Below are positions 52,530-61,140 of a DNA stretch of 64,000 nucleotides, piece by piece. Numbering within the stretch: position 1 is the stretch's first letter; each line of letters opens with the position of its first letter. The stretch is taken from NCBI RefSeq assembly GCF_900090225.1, contig NZ_FMHY01000002.1, positions 6,324,001 to 6,388,000 of the forward strand, in the 5' to 3' direction. The notes under the pieces are model-generated. The model was not told the DNA's origin and did not search any database. It saw nothing but the letters and a program-made list of their open reading frames with translations. The position numbers and the translations under genes are program-made. This DNA comes from Micromonospora eburnea (GTDB taxonomy: Bacteria > Actinomycetota > Actinomycetes > Mycobacteriales > Micromonosporaceae).

Positions 52530-53999
52530 TCAGCGCAGGCGGGCGAGCACCGGGCGGAGGGCGGCCGCCACGTCGGGCGCGGTCACCGGACCGCCCCGGG
52601 CCGCCTCCCGGCCGGCCAGCCCGTGCAGGTACGCCGCCGCGGTGGCCGCCCGCTCGGCCGGCAGCCCGGCGGCGAGCAGCGAGCCGAGCAGCCCGGCCAG
52701 CACGTCGCCGGTGCCCCCGGTGGCCAGCACCGGGGTACCGGTCGGGTTGACGTACGCCCGGCCGTCCGGGGTGCCGACGATCGTGCGGTCGCCCTTGAGC
52801 AGCACCACCGCGTTCATCCAGGCGGCCAGCCGCAGCGCGGCCCCCACCCGGTCCGCGCCCGGGGTCTCCCCACAGAGCCGGGCGTACTCCCGGTCGTGCG
52901 GGGTCACCACGATCGGCGCGTCCCGGCCGCGCAGCCGGTCGGCCATCGAGCCGTCGACCAGCAGGGTGAGCGCGTCGGCGTCGAGCACCACCGGCACCGG
53001 GGCGCTGAGCACCGTACGCAGCTCGGTGACCGACTGCTCGCCGGTGCCCAGCCCCGAGCCGCAGACCCAGGCCTGCACCCGGCCGGCGTCGGCGACCCGG
53101 CCGGTGGCGATCACCGACGGGTGCTCGTGCAGCACCTCGGCGCGGGCGCTGCCCGCGTACCGGACCATGCCGGTCGGGCCGGCCAACGCGCCGCCCACCG
53201 AGAGCACAGCGGCACCCGGGTACGCGGCCGAGCCGGTCGCCACCCCGACCACGCCCCGGCTGTACTTCTCCGACGTCGGGCCCGGTCGGGGCCACCAGTC
53301 GACCACGTCCGACCACTCGGTGACCCGCAGCGCCGGGGTGCCGCGCAGCCACGGCTCCAGCCCGATGTCGACCAGCTCGACGTGCCCGGCGAGCGCGGCG
53401 GCCGGGCCGACCACCAGGGCCGGCTTCAGCGCGCCGAAGGTCACCGTCACGTCGGCGCGTACCGCGCAGGGCCGGCCGGCGGCGGTGAACGGCACGTGCC
53501 CGGTGTCCACCGCGACGCCGCTCGGCACGTCCACCGCCACCACGGTGGCCCGGGCGCCGTCCCGCCCGCAGCGCTCCGCCAGGCTCGCGGCGAGCTGATC
53601 GGCGGTCTCCCGCAGCCCGCCGGTGCCCCCGATCCCGACGATGCCGTCGAGCACCAGGTCCACCGGGGCCGGTGGCCGGTCGACGAGGCGCCCGCCGGCG
53701 GCCCGCAGCGCGGCCAGCCCCTCGGCGTGCGCCCGGCCGGGGGTGAGCAGCAGGGCGGACACCGCCGCGCCCCGGCGGGCCAGCCGCGCGCCCGCGTACA
53801 GGGTGTCGCCGCCGTTGTCGCCGGAGCCGACCAGCAGCAGCACCCGGGCGCCGTAGACGCCGCCCCGGTCGGCGAGCAGCAGCGCGCAGCGGCGGGCCAG
53901 GCCGGCGGCGGCCCGCCGCATCAGCTCCCCCGGCGGGAGGGTGGCCATCAGGCCGGCCTCCGCCGCGCGTACGTCCGCGACCCGCCACACCCGTCTCAT
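52530..53999 (-). CDS. nnr: Bifunctional NAD(P)H-hydrate epimerase / ADP-dependent hydrate dehydratase
   Basis: Repairs hydrated NADH and NADPH. The 489-residue protein fuses a YjeF_N epimerase domain (residues about 1-215; LLVGSGDNGGDTLYAGARLA, LVLDGIVGIGGTGGL, VVAVDVPSGVAVDTG) to a carbohydrate-kinase-like dehydratase domain (about 230-489; YSRGVVGVATGS, VLDADALTLL, VLLKGDRTIV, TGGTGDVLAG). ATG 53999 has GGGG 6 nt upstream. It is 47 nt downstream of acpS and upstream of alr, an order shared across actinobacteria. Confidence 0.95.
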   Translation of the reverse strand: MRRVWRVADVRAAEAGLMATLPPGELMRRAAAGLARRCALLLADRGGVYGARVLLLVGSGDNGGDTLYAGARLARRGAAVSALLLTPGRAHAEGLAALRAAGGRLVDRPPAPVDLVLDGIVGIGGTGGLRETADQLAASLAERCGRDGARATVVAVDVPSGVAVDTGHVPFTAAGRPCAVRADVTVTFGALKPALVVGPAAALAGHVELVDIGLEPWLRGTPALRVTEWSDVVDWWPRPGPTSEKYSRGVVGVATGSAAYPGAAVLSVGGALAGPTGMVRYAGSARAEVLHEHPSVIATGRVADAGRVQAWVCGSGLGTGEQSVTELRTVLSAPVPVVLDADALTLLVDGSMADRLRGRDAPIVVTPHDREYARLCGETPGADRVGAALRLAAWMNAVVLLKGDRTIVGTPDGRAYVNPTGTPVLATGGTGDVLAGLLGSLLAAGLPAERAATAAAYLHGLAGREAARGGPVTAPDVAAALRPVLARLR

Positions 54000-54046
54000 G
54001 CCACCCCGTCCCGTCCGTTCGTCGCCGGGCGGCCCGCCCGGTCGGC

Positions 54047-54415
54047 TCAGCGTTCCGCGACCACCATCGCCGACGCGATGCCGCCGTCGTGCGACAGCGA
54101 CAGGTGCCAGCGGTTGATCCCCCGTTCGGCCGCGGCGGCGGCCACCGTGCCGGAGACGGTCAGCCAGGGCCGGCCGTCCGGATCCGGCACGACCTCGCAG
54201 TCGTGCCAGCTCAGCCCGGCCGGCGCGCCGAGCGCCTTGGCCACCGCCTCCTTCGCCGCGAAGCGGGCGGCCAGGGACTCGGGCGAGCGCGGGTTGCCCG
54301 AGCGGGTGTACCGCTCGGGCTCGCTGAAGAGGCGGTCGGCGAGCAGCGGCGTCCGCGCCAGGGCTCGGGCGAACCGGTCCACCAGCACGACGTCGATGCC
54401 GACAGCCACGATCAC
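54047..54415 (-). CDS. acpS: Holo-[acyl-carrier-protein] synthase
   Basis: Attaches 4'-phosphopantetheine to acyl carrier protein. The 122-residue protein has the AcpS signature: [11 protein letters not shown] at the start, then [17 protein letters not shown] with the Mg-binding Glu. It ends with [22 protein letters not shown] 54415 is chosen over the GTG three codons earlier because a TAGGGT box (54423-54428) lies 7 nt before it, predicting a leaderless mRNA. It heads acpS-nnr-alr. Confidence 0.95.
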   Translation of the reverse strand: MIVAVGIDVVLVDRFARALARTPLLADRLFSEPERYTRSGNPRSPESLAARFAAKEAVAKALGAPAGLSWHDCEVVPDPDGRPWLTVSGTVAAAAAERGINRWHLSLSHDGGIASAMVVAER

Positions 54416-54646
54416 GCACCTCACCCTACCGGCGGTTCCGGCCGGAGATTAGCCGCCGGGTGCGCGGTGGACAACGCTTGTGGACAACCCACGGGTACGG
54501 CCACCGCCGGTTGTCCACAGGGCCGGTGCCGGCGGCCGGCTGTCCCCTAGCGTCCCCGTTGCCCGATCCGCCCGCTGCTCCGGCGCGGGCGTCCGTCATT
54601 GCCGCCGTCAGCCGTCGGCGGCCCATGCCACCCGGGGAGGTCACCG

Positions 54647-54943
54647 ATGACCGGGGAGCCGTTCACCGTCGAGCCGGAGCTGCTGCGCGGTGTCGCACGA
54701 GGGCTGGGCGACGACGCGTACCGGCTGGCGCGGTCACTGGCCGGCGCGCACGGGCTGGTGGCGCCGGCCGACGGCTGGCGGGCCGGGGTGGCGCTGGCCG
54801 ACCTGGAGGCGGCGACGCACCGCTGGTGCGGGGCGCTCGCCGCCCGGTTGGCGACCACCGCCGAGTCGGTCCGGGCCGCCGCCGACGACTACGAGGCGGC
54901 GGACGAGCGGGCCGCCCGCCGGCTGACCGGGATACCCCGTTGA
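54647..54943 (+). CDS. EspC/WXG100-like small helical protein
   Basis: A 98-residue all-helical protein resembling type VII secretion partner proteins of the EspC kind: two helices joined by a turn with PADGWRAG (compare the WxG turn), and no signal peptide. The C-terminal YEAADERAARRL approximates the YxxxD/E secretion signal. ATG 54647 follows GGGGAGG by 6 nt. The stop codon overlaps the TTG start of a DUF1023 hydrolase with its own WXG-like N-terminus, so the two are probably co-produced partners. ESX export is an inference. Confidence 0.7.
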   Translation: MTGEPFTVEPELLRGVARGLGDDAYRLARSLAGAHGLVAPADGWRAGVALADLEAATHRWCGALAARLATTAESVRAAADDYEAADERAARRLTGIPR

Positions 54944-56610
54944 GGCTCCGCGCGGGCACCCCCGGCACGACCGGCACCACCACTGGACGCGGCGCCGACC
55001 CGGGCGCGGCTTCGGCGGCCGGCTACGCCCAGCTCTGGCGGGCCGACCCAGGTGCCTGGGCCGCGGCCGGGGTGGCCTGGCGCGGGCTCGCCGATCCGCT
55101 CCGGCAACGGGCCGCCGGGCTGGACGCCCGGGTCGCCGCCCTTCGTCTCGGCTGGTCCGGCGCCGCGGCCAGCGCGGCATGCGGTCAGGTCGGCCGGCTG
55201 CGTGACGCGCTGGCCGACGTGCTGCCCGCGCTGATCGAGGTCGACCAGGCGCTCGCCGAGTTCGCCGCCCGGCTGGGCGCGGCGAAGGCCCGGCTCGCCG
55301 CGGCGGTGGCGCACGCCGACGCGGGCGGCCTGCTGGTGGACCGGGCGGGGGCGGTTCGGCCCGATCCGGCCCGCCCCCGCCCCGCCGACCGGCTCGGGCC
55401 GGCGGTGACCCAGGTCGCCGCCGAGGTACGCGCCGCGCTGGCGCTGGCCGGCGCGGCGGACCGGGAGGCCACCGCCAGGCTCGGCGAGTTGACCACGGCG
55501 GCGGCCACCGGCTGGGTGAGCGTCCCGCCCGGCTGGCGGCCGTCGCCCGCAGCCGGCCCGGCCGAGGTCAGCCGCTGGTGGGCCGGGCTCACCCCGGCGG
55601 AGCGCCGCTGGCTGACCGGGCACGAGCCGGCCCGGGTCGGCCGGCTCGACGGGGTGCCGGTGGCGGCCCGGGACCAGGCCAACCGGCTGCTGCTGGCCGG
55701 GCGGCGGGAGGAGCTGGTGGCCCGACTCCGACGGGTGTCGAAGCCGCTGCCGCCGGGGCCGCTCGAGCTGGCCAGGGTGGCCCGGCTCGCCCGGGTGGAG
55801 GCGGCGCTGCGCGGCCTCGACGCGCTGGGTCGACGGCTGGCCGTGCCGGGGCCGCCCCGGGCCTATCTACTCGGGCTGGATCCTGGCGGGGACGGGCGCG
55901 CGGTGGTGGCGCTGGGCAACCCGGACCGGGCCGGTGCGGTGCTGACGTACGTCCCGGGGATGACCGCGGACCTCGCCGACGCCCCGGGCGAGCTGGGCCG
56001 GGCCGCCCGCGTGCTGGACCGCTGCGCGTCGCTCGGGCCGGGCGAGGAGACGGCGGCGGTGCTCTGGCTGGACTACGACGCGCCGGACTTCCTGCCCGAG
56101 GCGGCCCGCTCCCGGCAGGCGGAGGACGCCGGGCCGGCGCTGCACCGGTTCCAGGAGGGGCTGCGGGCCTCACACGAGGGTCCGCCCGCCCGGCAGACCG
56201 TGCTCGGCCACAGCTACGGCTCGCTGGTGGTCGGCCTCGCGGCCCGCGACCACGGGCTGAGCGCCGACGCGCTGGTCTTCGTCGGCTCCCCCGGGGTGGG
56301 CGTCGAGCACGCGGGCGAGCTGCGGGTGCCGCCCGGGCAGGTCTGGGCCAGCACCGCACCGGACGACGTGATCCGGCTGGCCCGGCCACCGGAGGAGCTG
56401 GCCCGCCGGGCGATTCTGGCCGGGACACCACTCGGCCCGGCGGCGGCGATGCTGGACGGCCGCGACCACGAGCTGTGGTTCGGGCGCGACCCGAGCGACC
56501 CGGGCTTCGGCGGGCGGCGCTTCCCCAGCGGCCGGTACGGCCACACCGGCTACTGGGAACCCGGCAACCCGGCGCTGGACGGGATGGCCCGGATCGTGCT
56601 GGGCCGGTGA
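54940..56610 (+). CDS. DUF1023 alpha/beta hydrolase with WXG-like N-terminal domain
   Basis: A 556-residue protein. Residues about 20-130 are helical with LRLGWSGAAASAA, a WXG-type turn. A linker leads to a DUF1023 hydrolase domain from about 300: nucleophile Ser in GHSYGSLVVG, TYVPGMTADL, VFVGSPGVGVEHA, and a C-terminal SGRYGHTGYW. The TTG start at 54940 overlaps the stop of the EspC-like gene (TTGA). The frame open upstream to 54460 is only the other frame of that gene. WXG plus DUF1023 fits a type VII secreted hydrolase; the substrate is unknown. Confidence 0.8.
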   Translation: MRLRAGTPGTTGTTTGRGADPGAASAAGYAQLWRADPGAWAAAGVAWRGLADPLRQRAAGLDARVAALRLGWSGAAASAACGQVGRLRDALADVLPALIEVDQALAEFAARLGAAKARLAAAVAHADAGGLLVDRAGAVRPDPARPRPADRLGPAVTQVAAEVRAALALAGAADREATARLGELTTAAATGWVSVPPGWRPSPAAGPAEVSRWWAGLTPAERRWLTGHEPARVGRLDGVPVAARDQANRLLLAGRREELVARLRRVSKPLPPGPLELARVARLARVEAALRGLDALGRRLAVPGPPRAYLLGLDPGGDGRAVVALGNPDRAGAVLTYVPGMTADLADAPGELGRAARVLDRCASLGPGEETAAVLWLDYDAPDFLPEAARSRQAEDAGPALHRFQEGLRASHEGPPARQTVLGHSYGSLVVGLAARDHGLSADALVFVGSPGVGVEHAGELRVPPGQVWASTAPDDVIRLARPPEELARRAILAGTPLGPAAAMLDGRDHELWFGRDPSDPGFGGRRFPSGRYGHTGYWEPGNPALDGMARIVLGR

Positions 56611-56634
56611 GCCGCGCGGGTGGGGATACGACGC

Positions 56635-56662
56635 GGCCCCTCCGCCGTCGGGCGGAGGGGCC
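56635..56662. terminator. Bidirectional terminator between the DUF1023 gene and glmS
   Basis: A perfect 12-bp stem (56635-56646 and 56651-56662) with a GTCG loop lies in the 65-nt gap between convergent genes. No T run follows. Confidence 0.8.
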
Positions 56663-56675
56663 TGGTCGGGGCGGA

Positions 56676-58589
56676 CTACTCGACGGTGACCGACTTGGCC
56701 AGGTTGCGCGGCTGGTCGACGTCGTGCCCGCGGCCGGCGGCGATCTCGGCGGCCAGCACCTGGAGCGGCACGGTGGTCACCAGCGGCGCCAACAGCGTGG
56801 GCGTACGCGGCACGTAGATCAGGTGGTCGGCGTAGCGGACGACGGCCTCGTCGCCCTCCTCCGCGATCACGATGGTGCGCGCGCCCCGGGCCCGCACCTC
56901 CTGGATGTTGGAGACGACCTTGTCGTGCAGCATGCCCCGGCCGATCGGCGACGGCACGATGCAGATCACCGGCGTGCCCTTGTCGATCAGCGCGATCGGG
57001 CCGTGCTTCAGCTCGCCGGCGGCGAAGCCCTCGGCGTGCATGTACGCCAGTTCCTTGAGCTTCAGCGCGCCCTCCAGCGCCACCGGGTAGCCCACGTGCC
57101 GGCCGATGAAGAGCACGGTCGGCTCGGACTTCAGCTCGCGGGCGAGTTCGCGGACCGGCTCGATCCGGTCGAGCAGCTCGCGCAGCTTGCCCGGCATCTC
57201 CTGGAGCTGGGCGACGACCGCGCCCACCTCGTCGGCGAACTTGATGCCGCGCACCTGGGCCAGGTGCAGGCCGATCAGGTAGCAGGCGACGAGCTGGGTG
57301 AGGAACGCCTTGGTGGAGGCGACCGCGATCTCCGGGCCACCGTGGGTGTAGAGGACGGCGTCGGACTCACGCGGGATGGTGGACCCGTTGGTGTTGCAGA
57401 TGGCCAGCACCCGGGCCTTCTGCTCCTTCGCGTGGCGCAGGGCCATCAGGGTGTCCATGGTCTCGCCGGACTGCGAGATCACCACGATCAGCGTGGAGCG
57501 GTCCAGCACCGGGTCGCGGTAGCGGAACTCGCTGGCCAGCTCCACCTCACAGGGGATCCGGGTCCAGTGCTCGATGGCGTACTTGGCGACCAGTCCGGAG
57601 TGGTACGCGGTGCCGCAGGCGACGATGAAGATCTTGTCGACGTCGCGCAGGTCCTGCTCGCTGAGGCGGACCTCGTCGAGGGCGATCTCACCGGTCTCGG
57701 TGAGCCGGCCGAGCAGCGTGTCGGCGATCGCCTGCGGCTGCTCCTCGATCTCCTTGAGCATGAACCAGTCGTAGCCGCCCTTCTCCGCGGCCGAGGAGTC
57801 CCAGTCGATGTGGAAGTCCTTGCCGGTGGCGGGCTGCCCGGCGAAGTCGGTGATCTCGATGCTGTCCGGGGTGATCAGGACGATCTGGTCCTGGCCCAGC
57901 TCGACCGCGTCACGGGTGTGCTCGATGAACGCGGCCACGTCGCTGGCCAGGTAGTTCTCGCCGTCGCCGCGGCCGACCACCAGGGGCGAGTTGCGCCGGG
58001 CGCCGACCACCGCGCCGGGAATCCCGGCGTCGACGGCGAGCAGCGTGAAGGCGCCCTCCAGCTGCTGGCAGACCAGCCGCATGGCGGAGGCGAGCAGCTG
58101 CGGGCTGTCGGCCTCGCCGGCCGCGCGCAGGCCGGTCAGCGCACGGGCGAGCAGGTGCGCTGCGCACTCGGTGTCGGTGTCGCTGGCGAACTCGACGCCG
58201 TCGTCCTCCAGCTCGGCGCGGAGCTTGGCGAAGTTCTCGATGATGCCGTTGTGGATCACCGCGACCCGGCCGTCGGGAGACAGGTGCGGGTGGGCGTTGC
58301 GGTCGGTCGGCCCGCCGTGGGTGGCCCACCGGGTGTGACCGATACCGGTGGTGCCGTCGCCGATGCCGATCGGGCTGGCGGCGCAGGACTCCGGGTCGCT
58401 GGCGGCCCGCTCGGCGAGGACCTTCTCCAGGTTGGCCAGCTTGCCGGCCTTCTTCTCGATCAGCAGCTCGTCGTCGCAGACGACGGCCACGCCGGCCGAG
58501 TCGTAGCCCCGGTACTCCAGCCGCCGCAGTCCGTCGAGCACGATGCCGAGCGCCGGGCGCGCGCCGGCATAACCCACGATTCCACACAT
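56676..58589 (-). CDS. glmS: Glutamine--fructose-6-phosphate aminotransferase (isomerizing)
   Basis: Makes glucosamine-6-phosphate, the entry to UDP-GlcNAc and peptidoglycan. The 637-residue protein starts MCGIVGYAG with the nucleophilic Cys2 of the class II glutaminase domain (to about 250). Two SIS sugar-isomerase domains follow (VACGTAYHSGLVAKY, ISQSGETMDTLMAL, and the C-terminal end VDQPRNLAKSVTVE). A TAGGCT box 7 nt before ATG 58589 predicts a leaderless mRNA, so no glmS ribozyme can precede it. glmM lies 2.5 kb upstream. Confidence 0.97.
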   Translation of the reverse strand: MCGIVGYAGARPALGIVLDGLRRLEYRGYDSAGVAVVCDDELLIEKKAGKLANLEKVLAERAASDPESCAASPIGIGDGTTGIGHTRWATHGGPTDRNAHPHLSPDGRVAVIHNGIIENFAKLRAELEDDGVEFASDTDTECAAHLLARALTGLRAAGEADSPQLLASAMRLVCQQLEGAFTLLAVDAGIPGAVVGARRNSPLVVGRGDGENYLASDVAAFIEHTRDAVELGQDQIVLITPDSIEITDFAGQPATGKDFHIDWDSSAAEKGGYDWFMLKEIEEQPQAIADTLLGRLTETGEIALDEVRLSEQDLRDVDKIFIVACGTAYHSGLVAKYAIEHWTRIPCEVELASEFRYRDPVLDRSTLIVVISQSGETMDTLMALRHAKEQKARVLAICNTNGSTIPRESDAVLYTHGGPEIAVASTKAFLTQLVACYLIGLHLAQVRGIKFADEVGAVVAQLQEMPGKLRELLDRIEPVRELARELKSEPTVLFIGRHVGYPVALEGALKLKELAYMHAEGFAAGELKHGPIALIDKGTPVICIVPSPIGRGMLHDKVVSNIQEVRARGARTIVIAEEGDEAVVRYADHLIYVPRTPTLLAPLVTTVPLQVLAAEIAAGRGHDVDQPRNLAKSVTVE

Positions 58590-58596
58590 GGTCCGC

Positions 58597-58602
58597 AGCC
58601 TA
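58597..58602 (-). promoter_or_regulatory. -10 box (TAGGCT) of glmS
   Basis: TAGGCT on the minus strand lies 7 nt before the glmS ATG, which implies a start of transcription at or next to the start codon. Confidence 0.5.
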
Positions 58603-58848
58603 ACCCAGTTTCGCTCACCATGGGTGCTCGGAAGCCGGGTAAACGATCACTGAATTTGAGCGAACGGGTGGACGCAGGTCGCGGATCGGATAAACCACCC
58701 AGGGCAGGCATCGGTGGAGCGGAGCGCGGGGTATGGGGACGAGCCACCGTCACATACATTGAAGTCCCTGCTCCGATCGGCTGCCCGATCCGGACGTGCC
58801 CATCCCTCTCGCGGACGTGTCCGCGCCCGTCCCCTGCGAGCTGACCTG

Positions 58849-59754
58849 ATGTCCGAGGCAACGCCGTCCCCCGATCCGCTGCCCGGCGGGAGCCCGACCG
58901 ATCCCACCGCGCCACCGGCCGTCCCGACGTCCACGCCCTGGGCGCCGCCGGACCCGCTGGCCGCCCCGGCGCCCTGGGCCTCGCCGGCGCCCTGGGTACC
59001 CGCCGACGAGCCGGCCGCCACCGGCCTACCCGGCCCGCCCGGGCACCCGGCCGCCACCGGCCTGCCCGGCGGCACCGGCGCGCCCGGCACGCCCGGCCCG
59101 GCCGGGTACCCGGCCCCGACCGGACCGGCGGATCCGTTCGGCGGGCCGTCGCCGGTGCCGGGCGGCGTCACCCCGCCGCCCCAGCACCCCTGGCCCGGCT
59201 ACCCCGCGCCGGCCTGGCCTCCGGCCGGCTACCCGCCGCCGTACGCGTACCCCGGACAGACGCCGCCGCCCCGGACGAACAGCGGCCGGACCGTGGCGAT
59301 CGTGGTGAGCGCCCTGGTCGCCGTTCTGGTGCTCGCCGTCTGCGGTTGCATCGGCCTGGGCGCGTTGGGCAGCGTCTACGACGAGGAGGTCGGTTCCAGC
59401 GAGTCCTACGAGCCCGGCTACGGCGTAACCGACGACGACGGGGTCACCTCGTTCCCGCCGCACCGCAGCCCGGCCACCACGCCGTCGGGCGGGGTCGGCA
59501 GCCTGACGGTCAGCTACGAGGTGACCGGCAGCGACTCGGCGTACGTCCAGTTCTACGACGCCAACGGGGACTTCTTCCAGGTCGAGGATGTGCAGACGCC
59601 ATGGCGGATGGCGTTCACCTCCAACGACCGCGAGCGGGTGCAGATTCTCGCGTCGCCCTCCCAGTCGGGCGAGGTGAGCTGCAAAATCACCATCAACGGG
59701 AAGGTCGTCTCCGAGGACTCGGGCGAGTACGGAGCGACCTGCTTCGGCTGGTGA
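58849..59754 (+). CDS. MmpS-like membrane protein with Pro-rich N-terminus
   Basis: A 301-residue protein. The first 140 residues are a Pro/Gly/Ala/Thr-rich cytoplasmic region with PGxP and GYPAP-like repeats. One membrane helix follows (TVAIVVSALVAVLVLAVCGC), then an acidic linker. The C-terminal beta domain (VSYEVTGSDSAYVQFYDANG ... WRMAFTSNDRERVQI ... CKITINGKVVSEDSG) resembles the MmpS family. MmpS proteins assist MmpL lipid exporters in mycobacteria; no MmpL gene is present here, so the role is open. ATG 58849 begins the low-complexity part; the frame upstream is not credible. Confidence 0.75.
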   Translation: MSEATPSPDPLPGGSPTDPTAPPAVPTSTPWAPPDPLAAPAPWASPAPWVPADEPAATGLPGPPGHPAATGLPGGTGAPGTPGPAGYPAPTGPADPFGGPSPVPGGVTPPPQHPWPGYPAPAWPPAGYPPPYAYPGQTPPPRTNSGRTVAIVVSALVAVLVLAVCGCIGLGALGSVYDEEVGSSESYEPGYGVTDDDGVTSFPPHRSPATTPSGGVGSLTVSYEVTGSDSAYVQFYDANGDFFQVEDVQTPWRMAFTSNDRERVQILASPSQSGEVSCKITINGKVVSEDSGEYGATCFGW

Positions 59755-59779
59755 CGCCGACGGCTGGGGCACGACGGTC

Positions 59780-59807
59780 TTGCGGTGCCGGCGGTGGGCC
59801 GTAGGCT
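59780..59807 (+). promoter_or_regulatory. Promoter of the aminotransferase gene
   Basis: TTGCGG (59780-59785) and TAGGCT (59802-59807) are separated by 16 nt. The -10 box ends 6 nt before GTG 59814, again a leaderless arrangement. Confidence 0.55.
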
Positions 59808-59813
59808 GGCCGC

Positions 59814-61004
59814 GTGACGATGACGACCGATGCGTTGGTGGCCCGGATGCGGCCGTTCGGCACCACCGTCTTCGCCGAGATGTCCGCGCTCGCCGTACGC
59901 ACCGGCGCGGTCAACCTCGGGCAGGGCTTCCCGGACACCGACGGCCCGCCGGAGATGCTCGCGGCGGCCGCCGACGCGCTGCGCTCCGGGCACAACCAGT
60001 ACCCGCCGGGGCCGGGCCTTCCGGTGCTGCGCGCGGCCGTCGCGGCCCACCAGCGCCGGTTCTGGGGCCTCGAATACGACCCGGACGGCGAGATCGTGGT
60101 GACGGCGGGCGCCACCGAGGCGATCGCGGCCAGCATCCTCGCCCTGTGCGAGCCGGGCGACGAGGTGGTCTGCTTCGAGCCGTACTACGACTCGTACGCC
60201 GCCTCGATCGCGCTGGCCGGTGCGGTCCGTCGACCGGTCACCCTGCGGCCCGCCGCCGACGGCCGGTACGCCGTGGACCCGGCCGAGCTACGCGCCGCGT
60301 TCGGGCCGCGTACCCGGCTGGTGCTGCTGAACTCCCCGCACAACCCGACCGGAAAGGTCTTCACCCCCGACGAGCTGGCCCTGGTCGCCGAGCTGTGCCA
60401 GGAGCACGGCGCGTACGCGGTCACCGACGAGGTGTACGAGCACCTGGTCTTCACCGACGCCGCCGCCGCGCACGTGCCGCTGGCGACGCTCCCCGGCATG
60501 CGGGAGCGGACGTTGCGGATCTCCTCGGCCGGCAAGACCTTCTCCTGCACCGGCTGGAAGGTCGGCTGGGTGAGCGGGCCGGCGGCGCTGGTCTCCGCGG
60601 TGCTGCGGGTGAAGCAGTTCCTCACCTTCGTCAACGCCGGGCCGCTGCAACCGGCGGTCGCGGTGGCGCTCGGGCTGCCGGACGCGTACTTCGCCGAGTT
60701 CGCCGCCGGCATGCAGCGCCGACGGGACCAGCTCGTCGCCGGGCTCGCCGACGCCGGGTTCGACGTGCTCACTCCGGAGGGCACGTACTTCGTCACCGCC
60801 GACGTCACCCCGCTCGGTGGCCGGGACGGGGTGGAGTTCTGCCGGTCGCTGCCGGAACGCTGCGGCGTGGTGGCGGTGCCGACCCAGGTCTTCTACGACC
60901 ACCCGGAGGCGGGGCAGCAGCTGGTCCGGTTCGCGTTCTGCAAGCGGCCCGAGGTGCTGGCCGAGGCGGTGACCCGCCTACGCCGCCTGGAGGGGGAACG
61001 CTGA
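59814..61004 (+). CDS. Class I/II PLP-dependent aminotransferase (DapC/kynurenine-aminotransferase-like)
   Basis: Fold-type I aminotransferase of 396 residues, full length. Features are NLGQGFPDTDGP, TAGATEAIAASIL, FEPYYDSYAAS, NSPHNPTGKVF with the PLP-contacting Asn, the aspartate in VTDEVYEHL, and PLP Lys241 in SSAGKTFSCTGWKVGW. It resembles the group holding N-succinyl-diaminopimelate aminotransferase (DapC) of actinobacteria and methionine/kynurenine aminotransferases. Context does not decide between these. A TAGGCT promoter lies 6 nt before the GTG start. Confidence 0.9.
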   Translation: MTMTTDALVARMRPFGTTVFAEMSALAVRTGAVNLGQGFPDTDGPPEMLAAAADALRSGHNQYPPGPGLPVLRAAVAAHQRRFWGLEYDPDGEIVVTAGATEAIAASILALCEPGDEVVCFEPYYDSYAASIALAGAVRRPVTLRPAADGRYAVDPAELRAAFGPRTRLVLLNSPHNPTGKVFTPDELALVAELCQEHGAYAVTDEVYEHLVFTDAAAAHVPLATLPGMRERTLRISSAGKTFSCTGWKVGWVSGPAALVSAVLRVKQFLTFVNAGPLQPAVAVALGLPDAYFAEFAAGMQRRRDQLVAGLADAGFDVLTPEGTYFVTADVTPLGGRDGVEFCRSLPERCGVVAVPTQVFYDHPEAGQQLVRFAFCKRPEVLAEAVTRLRRLEGER

Positions 61005-61039
61005 CCGACACCCCGCCCGAGATCGTGCTCGATCTGGGA

Positions 61040-61074
61040 AGTGGTGTCCTCGTTCGCCGTGACACCACTGTTTT
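61040..61074 (+). terminator. Intrinsic terminator of the aminotransferase gene
   Basis: A 9-bp perfect stem (61040-61048 and 61061-61069) with a 12-nt loop is followed by GTTTT. It lies 36 nt after the stop codon. Confidence 0.8.
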
Positions 61075-61084
61075 CCGGGAGTGA

Positions 61085-61126
61085 GCATGCCTCGGCGCGG
61101 GTCTGCGGGCCCGCGCCGGGGCGTGC
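61085..61126 (-). terminator. Hairpin terminator of glmM
   Basis: Arms 61085-61101 and 61110-61126 pair over 17 positions with a few G-U pairs, and enclose an 8-nt loop. It lies 15 nt after the glmM stop and back to back with the aminotransferase terminator. Confidence 0.7.
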
Positions 61127-61140
61127 GAGGTGCGTGAACG

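Noticed and set aside
55578-58844. 1088-codon open frame on the plus strand across the DUF1023 gene and glmS
   Set aside because: It is antisense to glmS and out of frame with the DUF1023 gene. Composition is Gly/Arg/Ala-rich without any family motif. Long shadow frames are normal at this GC content.
58590-58848. glmS ribozyme/riboswitch upstream of glmS
   Set aside because: A -10 box 7 nt from the start codon leaves no 5' leader, and no ribozyme core was recognised.
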